From Pseudomonas leptonychotis (lineage in GTDB: Bacteria; Pseudomonadota; Gammaproteobacteria; Pseudomonadales; Pseudomonadaceae): a stretch of 10,988 nt of DNA. Positions 1 to 10,988 of this stretch are shown piece after piece. The notes under the pieces were generated by a model. That model was not told the DNA's origin and ran no database searches. It worked only from the letters and a program-made list of their open reading frames with translations. The DNA is taken from NCBI RefSeq assembly GCF_004920405.1, contig NZ_RFLV01000010.1, positions 1 through 10,988 of the forward strand, given 5' to 3'. The translations under genes and the position numbers were made by a program. The number at the start of each line of letters is the position of its first letter. Position 1 is the stretch's first letter.

Positions 1-1
1 C

Positions 2-29
2 TTGACGGAAGATGAGGCTGCTGTAGAAT
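2..29 (+). promoter_or_regulatory. rRNA P1-type sigma-70 promoter, copy 1
   Basis: The -35 box TTGACG (2-7) and -10 box TAGAAT (24-29) are separated by 16 bases. A run of G and C follows directly (GCGCGCC, 30-36). This is the GC-rich discriminator typical of rRNA promoters, which makes open complexes short-lived and so sensitive to ppGpp/DksA and initiating NTP levels. That regulatory behaviour is known from enterobacterial P1 promoters and inferred here. Transcription probably starts near 35-38, giving a leader of about 190 nt. No second promoter is evident between here and the 16S gene. The upstream activating region lies outside the window. Confidence 0.85.
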
Positions 30-38
30 GCGCGCCTC

Positions 39-99
39 GGTTGAGACGAAAGACTTAACCACCCGCTCTTTAACAACTGAATCAAGCAATTCGTGTGGG
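39..99 (+). promoter_or_regulatory. Leader boxB-boxA-boxC antitermination signal, copy 1
   Basis: A boxB-like hairpin pairs GGTTGAG (39-45) with CTTAACC (54-60), seven pairs with one G-U, around an 8-nt loop. BoxA follows four bases later as GCTCTTTAACA (65-75), matching the core of the enterobacterial rrn boxA. A boxC-like GTGTGGG lies at 93-99, inside the 16S processing stem. In known rrn operons boxA RNA loads NusB/NusE and the rest of the antitermination complex, which shields the untranslated transcript from Rho and speeds elongation. The motif order and spacing are seen directly; the function is by homology. Confidence 0.85.
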
Positions 100-110
100 T
101 GCTTGTGAGG
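78..110 (+). other. 16S precursor processing stem, 5' arm, copy 1
   Basis: Bases 78-99 are the exact reverse complement of 1790-1811, 22 uninterrupted pairs. After a single T100/T1789 mismatch the helix continues with 101-110 against 1779-1788, ten more pairs including three G-U. The resulting helix of about 33 pairs loops out the whole 16S gene and is the expected RNase III substrate for releasing pre-16S RNA. Its position just after boxA matches other gammaproteobacterial rrn leaders. Confidence 0.9.
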
Positions 111-146
111 TAAGACTGCTAGTCGCAAGATTATCAGCATCACAAG
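102..146 (+). other. Alternative local leader hairpin, copy 1
   Basis: CTTGTGA (102-108) is perfectly complementary to TCACAAG (140-146). Inside the loop a small hairpin, GACT-GCT-AGTC (114-124), can also form. The same 5' strand is used in the extended 16S processing stem, where its partner is the near-copy TCATAAG at 1781-1787. The two structures exclude each other, so this hairpin may form first on the nascent RNA and be displaced after the 16S is made. The complementarity is seen in the sequence; the switch is inferred. Confidence 0.5.
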
Positions 147-179
147 TTACTCCGCGAGAAATCAAAGATGTAACCAACG

Positions 180-221
180 ATTGCTGAGCTAAGTTTAGGG
201 TTTTCTCAAAACCCAAGCAGT
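180..221 (+). other. Leader hairpin just upstream of 16S, copy 1
   Basis: GGGTTTT (198-204) pairs with AAAACCC (208-214), seven perfect pairs closed by a CTC triloop. An outer helix can pair ATTGCT (180-185) with AGCAGT (216-221), with one G-U and an asymmetric internal loop. The element ends three bases before the 16S 5' end. It is not followed by a T tract, so it is unlikely to terminate. It more probably shapes the leader for 16S folding or 5'-end maturation. Confidence 0.55.
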
Positions 222-224
222 ATT

Positions 225-1761
<1,537 letters not shown>

Positions 1762-1778
1762 ATCGAAGACTTCAGCTT

Positions 1779-1811
1779 CTTCATAAGTTCCCACACGAAT
1801 TGCTTGATTCA
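1779..1811 (+). other. 16S precursor processing stem, 3' arm, copy 1
   Basis: This is the complement of leader bases 78-110, starting 17 nt after the 16S 3' end. Bases 1790-1811 pair without interruption with 78-99. Bases 1779-1788 extend the helix past one T-T mismatch. RNase III-type cleavage in this helix would separate pre-16S from the tRNA-containing spacer. The arm ends 15 nt before tRNA-Ile. Confidence 0.9.
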
Positions 1812-1826
1812 TTGAAAAAGACGATT

Positions 1827-1903
<77 letters not shown>

Positions 1904-1934
1904 ATTGTTGTGGGGTTTGGCCTTGTACGAATAT

Positions 1935-2010
1935 GGGGCCATAGCTCAGCTGGGAGAGCGCCTGCCTTGCACGCAGGAGGTCAGCGGTTCGATCCCGCTT
2001 GGCTCCACCA
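1935..2010 (+). tRNA. alaT: tRNA-Ala (TGC), copy 1
   Basis: A 76-nt tRNA with CCA encoded. Acceptor GGGGCCA (1935-1941) pairs with TGGCTCC (2000-2006) with one G-U pair, then A and CCA (2008-2010). The anticodon stem CCTGC/GCAGG (1961-1965/1973-1977) closes loop CTTGCAC with anticodon TGC at 1968-1970. It follows tRNA-Ile after 31 bases that hold no other recognisable element. The Ile-Ala pair is the standard spacer content of Pseudomonas rRNA operons. Confidence 0.98.
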
Positions 2011-2027
2011 TATACAGCACCGTAAGA

Positions 2028-2041
2028 GTTCAGAAATGAAC
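2028..2041 (+). other. Spacer GAAA-loop hairpin, copy 1
   Basis: GTTCA (2028-2032) and TGAAC (2037-2041) pair around a GAAA tetraloop of the stable GNRA class. A four-pair hairpin TACT-CAC-AGTA follows at 2047-2057. Both lie between tRNA-Ala and the spacer boxB/boxA. They may mark the 3' trailer of the tRNA precursor; no function is shown by the sequence. Confidence 0.45.
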
Positions 2042-2072
2042 GTTCCTACTCACAGTAGATGAATGTTGATTT

Positions 2073-2109
2073 CTGGTCTTTGACCAGTAAGAAAATCGTT
2101 CTTTAAAAA
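2073..2109 (+). promoter_or_regulatory. Spacer boxB-boxA-like antitermination signal, copy 1
   Basis: CTGGTC (2073-2078) and GACCAG (2082-2087) form a perfect six-pair hairpin with a TTT triloop. Ten bases later comes CGTTCTTTAAAAA (2097-2109), which resembles boxA. This repeats the hairpin-then-boxA layout of the leader. Gammaproteobacterial operons commonly carry a second boxA before 23S to reload the antitermination complex. The spacer boxA departs more from consensus than the leader one (GCTCTTTAACA). Confidence 0.65.
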
Positions 2110-2110
2110 T

Positions 2111-2204
2111 TTGGGTATGTGATAGAAGTGACTGATTAATTACTTTCACTGGTAATTAATTTGGTCAAGGTAAAATTTGTAGTTCTCAATTGCAAATTTT
2201 CGGC
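2111..2204 (+). other. 23S precursor processing stem, 5' arm, copy 1
   Basis: Three blocks pair in order with sequence after the 23S gene. Bases 2111-2126 pair with 5224-5239 (16 pairs, one G-U). Bases 2176-2186 pair with 5209-5219 (11 pairs, one G-U). Bases 2193-2204 pair with 5195-5206 (12 perfect pairs). Small asymmetric loops separate the blocks. A side hairpin at 2130-2166 interrupts the 5' strand only. The compound helix would bring both ends of pre-23S together for RNase III-type cleavage. Confidence 0.85.
2130..2166 (+). other. Side hairpin on 23S processing stem, copy 1
   Basis: ATTAATTAC (2135-2143) is perfectly complementary to GTAATTAAT (2152-2160), with loop TTTCACTG. The base can be extended by GACTG (2130-2134) against TTGGTC-type bases (2162-2166), using wobble pairs. 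It protrudes between the first two blocks of the 23S processing helix, where the opposite strand has only about four unpaired bases. It is A/T-rich and has no T tract, so it is not a terminator. Confidence 0.6.
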
Positions 2205-2254
2205 GAATGTCGTCTTCACGTTAGAGACAGTAACCAGATTGCTTGGGGTTATAT

Positions 2255-5144
<2,890 letters not shown>

Positions 5145-5194
5145 ATAACACCCAAACAATTTGATGTTTGCGTGTCTCTATGAAGACTGCAACA

Positions 5195-5239
5195 GCCGAA
5201 AATTTGTAAGAACTGCAAAACCCTTTATCACATACCCAA
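5195..5239 (+). other. 23S precursor processing stem, 3' arm, copy 1
   Basis: This arm starts 51 bases after the 23S 3' end. It complements the spacer ahead of 23S in three blocks: 5195-5206, 5209-5219 and 5224-5239 against 2193-2204, 2176-2186 and 2111-2126. The stretch 5145-5194 before it holds no clear element. Cleavage here separates pre-23S from the 5S part of the transcript. Confidence 0.85.
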
Positions 5240-5276
5240 TTCGGAGCCGCGTCTAACAACGAGACTCCAGCTGAAT
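5239..5276 (+). other. Hairpin immediately upstream of 5S, copy 1
   Basis: GTCT (5251-5254) pairs with AGAC (5262-5265) and GGA (5243-5245) with TCC (5266-5268) across a five-base bulge. ATTC (5239-5242) can also pair with GAAT (5273-5276). It ends one base before the 5S stem and may help define the 5S 5' cleavage site. The pairs are short, so this is a tentative structure. Confidence 0.4.
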
Positions 5277-5277
5277 C

Positions 5278-5394
5278 GCTTGACGACCATAGAGCATTGG
5301 AACCACCTGATCCCATCCCGAACTCAGTAGTGAAACGATGCATCGCCGATGGTAGTGTGGGGTTTCCCCATGTGAGAGTAGGTCATCGTCAAGC
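5278..5394 (+). rRNA. rrf: 5S ribosomal RNA, copy 1
   Basis: About 117 nt, bounded by the perfect nine-pair terminal helix GCTTGACGA (5278-5286) with TCGTCAAGC (5386-5394). The conserved core is present: TGGAACCACCTGATCCCATC, CCGAACTCAG, GTGAAACGATGCATCGCCGATGG (in pieces), and GGGGTTTCCCCATGTGAGAGTAGG. The text is typical of Pseudomonas 5S. Mature ends may differ by one to three bases. No tRNA follows it, and the terminator begins nine bases later. Confidence 0.96.
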
Positions 5395-5403
5395 ACCTAC
5401 ACC

Positions 5404-5437
5404 AAAACCCCCGATCAGGAAACTGGCCGGGGGTTTT
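5404..5437 (+). terminator. Intrinsic terminator with one stem mismatch, copy 1
   Basis: CCCCCGATCAG (5408-5418) folds on CTGGCCGGGGG (5423-5433) with a GAAA tetraloop (5419-5422). An A tract (5404-5407) lies before the stem and a T tract (5434-5437) after it, so it could work on either strand. Within the stem A5414 faces C5427, a mismatch, next to a T5415-G5426 wobble. Copy 2 has T at the position of C5427 and pairs normally there. The stem is still G/C-rich and should terminate, perhaps less tightly than copy 2. Confidence 0.9.
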
Positions 5438-5440
5438 ACT

Positions 5441-5512
5441 ATTAGTACAGGCATGAAGTTTTGAGTGATCAAAATCATGGCTAGCAAGACGTAATGCAAG
5501 TTATTGAGTAGT
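5441..5512. other. Inter-operon spacer with hairpin, no gene
   Basis: This is the proximal part of the spacer between the two operons, with no tRNA, 5S or coding region. CATGA (5452-5456) pairs with TCATG (5475-5479) and TTTTGA (5459-5464) with TCAAAA (5469-5474), around a GTGA tetraloop and a two-base bulge. No T tract follows, so it does not look like a second terminator. A GCTAGC palindrome follows at 5480-5485. I found no convincing additional promoter here. Confidence 0.5.
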
Positions 5513-5547
5513 AAGAACTTTTTGCAAAAAGAACTTCGAAAAATAGC
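5513..5547 (+). promoter_or_regulatory. A/T-rich UP-like region of second P1 promoter
   Basis: The 35 bases before the copy 2 -35 box are mostly A and T and include A runs at 5526-5530 and 5539-5543. This fits an UP element, the binding site for the RNA polymerase alpha C-terminal domains that drives strong rRNA transcription. Two further patterns are present: a perfect 14-base palindrome CTTTTTGCAAAAAG (5518-5531), and the direct repeat AAGAACTT at 5513-5520 and 5529-5536. These could bind a regulator such as Fis, but that is inferred. The matching region for copy 1 lies outside the window. Confidence 0.6.
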
Positions 5548-5575
5548 TTGACGGAAGATGAGGCTGCTGTAGAAT
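5548..5575 (+). promoter_or_regulatory. rRNA P1-type sigma-70 promoter, copy 2
   Basis: TTGACG (5548-5553) and TAGAAT (5570-5575) with a 16-base spacer and the GCGCGCC discriminator (5576-5582), identical to copy 1. Here the upstream A/T-rich UP-like region is visible, so the full promoter can be described. Its presence means the second operon does not depend on readthrough from the first. Start of transcription is expected near 5581-5584. Confidence 0.88.
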
Positions 5576-5584
5576 GCGCGCCTC

Positions 5585-5645
5585 GGTTGAGACGAAAGAC
5601 TTAACCACCCGCTCTTTAACAACTGAATCAAGCAATTCGTGTGGG
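5585..5645 (+). promoter_or_regulatory. Leader boxB-boxA-boxC antitermination signal, copy 2
   Basis: BoxB-like hairpin GGTTGAG/CTTAACC (5585-5591/5600-5606), boxA GCTCTTTAACA (5611-5621) and boxC-like GTGTGGG (5639-5645), unchanged from copy 1. Polymerases entering from copy 1 would also transcribe this signal, so any readthrough RNA could be re-antiterminated. Confidence 0.85.
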
Positions 5646-5656
5646 TGCTTGTGAGG
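5624..5656 (+). other. 16S precursor processing stem, 5' arm, copy 2
   Basis: Pairs with 7325-7357 as in copy 1: 22 uninterrupted pairs, one T-T mismatch, then ten more pairs. Because the arms of the two operons are identical, a readthrough precursor could in principle pair a copy 1 arm with a copy 2 arm. The nearer partner would normally win. Confidence 0.9.
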
Positions 5657-5692
5657 TAAGACTGCTAGTCGCAAGATTATCAGCATCACAAG
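5648..5692 (+). other. Alternative local leader hairpin, copy 2
   Basis: CTTGTGA (5648-5654) pairs locally with TCACAAG (5686-5692), or with TCATAAG (7327-7333) as part of the 16S processing stem. The arrangement is the same as in copy 1 and tentative in the same way. Confidence 0.5.
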
Positions 5693-5725
5693 TTACTCCG
5701 CGAGAAATCAAAGATGTAACCAACG

Positions 5726-5767
5726 ATTGCTGAGCTAAGTTTAGGGTTTTCTCAAAACCCAAGCAGT
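5726..5767 (+). other. Leader hairpin just upstream of 16S, copy 2
   Basis: GGGTTTT (5744-5750) and AAAACCC (5754-5760) with a CTC loop, and an outer pairing of 5726-5731 with 5762-5767. Lies three bases ahead of the 16S 5' end and lacks a T tract. Confidence 0.55.
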
Positions 5768-5770
5768 ATT

Positions 5771-7307
<1,537 letters not shown>

Positions 7308-7324
7308 ATCGAAGACTTCAGCTT

Positions 7325-7357
7325 CTTCATAAGTTCCCACACGAATTGCTTGATTCA
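7325..7357 (+). other. 16S precursor processing stem, 3' arm, copy 2
   Basis: Complement of 5624-5656, beginning 17 nt after the 16S 3' end and ending 15 nt before tRNA-Ile. Same pairing pattern as copy 1. Confidence 0.9.
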
Positions 7358-7372
7358 TTGAAAAAGACGATT

Positions 7373-7449
<77 letters not shown>

Positions 7450-7480
7450 ATTGTTGTGGGGTTTGGCCTTGTACGAATAT

Positions 7481-7556
7481 GGGGCCATAGCTCAGCTGGG
7501 AGAGCGCCTGCCTTGCACGCAGGAGGTCAGCGGTTCGATCCCGCTTGGCTCCACCA
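7481..7556 (+). tRNA. alaT: tRNA-Ala (TGC), copy 2
   Basis: 76 nt including CCA, anticodon TGC at 7514-7516, acceptor GGGGCCA paired with TGGCTCC with one G-U. Identical to the copy 1 gene and in the same position, 31 bases after tRNA-Ile. Confidence 0.98.
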
Positions 7557-7573
7557 TATACAGCACCGTAAGA

Positions 7574-7587
7574 GTTCAGAAATGAAC
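7574..7587 (+). other. Spacer GAAA-loop hairpin, copy 2
   Basis: GTTCA and TGAAC around a GNRA-class GAAA loop. A four-pair TACT/AGTA hairpin follows at 7593-7603. Unchanged from copy 1. Confidence 0.45.
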
Positions 7588-7618
7588 GTTCCTACTCACA
7601 GTAGATGAATGTTGATTT

Positions 7619-7655
7619 CTGGTCTTTGACCAGTAAGAAAATCGTTCTTTAAAAA
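7619..7655 (+). promoter_or_regulatory. Spacer boxB-boxA-like antitermination signal, copy 2
   Basis: CTGGTC-TTT-GACCAG hairpin (7619-7633), then the boxA-like CGTTCTTTAAAAA (7643-7655). Same layout and same departures from the leader boxA as in copy 1. Confidence 0.65.
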
Positions 7656-7656
7656 T

Positions 7657-7750
7657 TTGGGTATGTGATAGAAGTGACTGATTAATTACTTTCACTGGTA
7701 ATTAATTTGGTCAAGGTAAAATTTGTAGTTCTCAATTGCAAATTTTCGGC
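7657..7750 (+). other. 23S precursor processing stem, 5' arm, copy 2
   Basis: Blocks 7657-7672, 7722-7732 and 7739-7750 pair with 10770-10785, 10755-10765 and 10741-10752. This is the three-block helix described for copy 1, with no visible change in either arm. Confidence 0.85.
7676..7712 (+). other. Side hairpin on 23S processing stem, copy 2
   Basis: ATTAATTAC (7681-7689) and GTAATTAAT (7698-7706) form nine perfect pairs with an eight-base loop, projecting from the 5' strand of the 23S processing helix. Confidence 0.6.
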
Positions 7751-7800
7751 GAATGTCGTCTTCACGTTAGAGACAGTAACCAGATTGCTTGGGGTTATAT

Positions 7801-10690
<2,890 letters not shown>

Positions 10691-10740
10691 ATAACACCCA
10701 AACAATTTGATGTTTGCGTGTCTCTATGAAGACTGCAACA

Positions 10741-10785
10741 GCCGAAAATTTGTAAGAACTGCAAAACCCTTTATCACATACCCAA
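10741..10785 (+). other. 23S precursor processing stem, 3' arm, copy 2
   Basis: Three blocks complementary to 7657-7750, starting 51 bases after the 23S 3' end. The intervening 10691-10740 shows no clear element. Confidence 0.85.
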
Positions 10786-10822
10786 TTCGGAGCCGCGTCT
10801 AACAACGAGACTCCAGCTGAAT
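10785..10822 (+). other. Hairpin immediately upstream of 5S, copy 2
   Basis: GTCT/AGAC, GGA/TCC and outer ATTC/GAAT pairings as in copy 1, ending one base before the 5S terminal stem. Tentative. Confidence 0.4.
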
Positions 10823-10823
10823 C

Positions 10824-10940
10824 GCTTGACGACCATAGAGCATTGGAACCACCTGATCCCATCCCGAACTCAGTAGTGAAACGATGCATCGCCGATGGTA
10901 GTGTGGGGTTTCCCCATGTGAGAGTAGGTCATCGTCAAGC
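10824..10940 (+). rRNA. rrf: 5S ribosomal RNA, copy 2
   Basis: About 117 nt with the terminal helix GCTTGACGA (10824-10832) and TCGTCAAGC (10932-10940). Identical to copy 1. The operon has a single 5S gene and no tRNA after it. Ends are uncertain by one to three bases. Confidence 0.96.
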
Positions 10941-10949
10941 ACCTACACC

Positions 10950-10983
10950 AAAACCCCCGATCAGGAAACTGGTCGGGGGTTTT
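10950..10983 (+). terminator. Intrinsic terminator with fully paired stem, copy 2
   Basis: CCCCCGATCAG (10954-10964) pairs with CTGGTCGGGGG (10969-10979) around a GAAA loop, giving 11 pairs with one G-U. An A tract (10950-10953) and a T tract (10980-10983) flank the stem. T10973 pairs with A10960, where copy 1 has a C-A mismatch. The predicted stem is therefore stronger than that of copy 1, which fits a position at the end of the whole array. Confidence 0.93.
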
Positions 10984-10988
10984 ACTTT

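Noticed and set aside
198..214. GGGTTTT/AAAACCC hairpin as an attenuator in the leader
   Set aside because: There is no T tract after the stem and it sits ten bases before 16S, in a transcript expected to be antiterminated.
5461..5490. Possible additional promoter in the inter-operon spacer beginning TTGAGT
   Set aside because: No acceptable -10 box lies 15-19 bases downstream. The strong TTGACG/TAGAAT promoter at 5548-5575 explains transcription of copy 2.
5389..5689. Reverse-strand frames of 80 and 62 codons crossing the terminator, inter-operon spacer and second promoter
   Set aside because: They overlap each other and run through the 5S end, terminator, promoter and leader, all explained as RNA-operon elements. 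No recognisable protein features.

Overview
The window holds two complete ribosomal RNA operons in direct tandem on the + strand, and no credible protein-coding gene. Each operon has the bacterial order P1-type promoter, leader with boxB/boxA, 16S, tRNA-Ile(GAT), tRNA-Ala(TGC), 23S, 5S, intrinsic terminator. The organism looks like a Pseudomonas (Gammaproteobacteria). The 16S is 1537 nt with a short V1 hairpin around a GCTTGCTT core and the universal landmarks. The 23S is about 2890 nt and begins GGTCAAGTGAAGAAGCGC. The 5S has the pseudomonad GCTTGACGA/TCGTCAAGC terminal stem. The spacer carries the usual Ile-Ala tRNA pair. I do not name a species from one 16S read by eye.

Layout, copy 1: promoter 2-29, leader to 224, 16S 225-1761, tRNA-Ile 1827-1903, tRNA-Ala 1935-2010, 23S 2255-5144, 5S 5278-5394, terminator 5404-5437. 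A spacer of about 109 bp (5438-5546) separates the operons. It contains a hairpin and an A/T-rich block that forms the upstream part of the second promoter. Copy 2 repeats every element at an offset of exactly 5546: promoter 5548-5575, 16S 5771-7307, tRNA-Ile 7373-7449, tRNA-Ala 7481-7556, 23S 7801-10690, 5S 10824-10940, terminator 10950-10983. Reading the copies against each other by eye, I found one difference in about 5.44 kb: C5427 versus T10973, in the 3' arm of the terminator stem. After position 10986 copy 2 stops matching the spacer that follows copy 1, although only two bases are visible there.

Each operon would make one long precursor RNA. The leader boxB/boxA and a second set in the 16S-23S spacer are where the Nus-factor antitermination complex is expected to load. 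Long inverted complements flank the 16S (78-110 with 1779-1811) and the 23S (2111-2204 with 5195-5239). They fold into the RNase III-type processing stems that free the two large rRNAs. The tRNAs lie between the stems and are released by tRNA processing enzymes. The terminator ends the transcript.

No new protein system is present. The points worth a second look are the tandem, almost identical duplication and what it implies for stability and assembly; the single terminator difference; a leader segment able to pair with two alternative partners; and the palindrome and direct repeat upstream of the second promoter.
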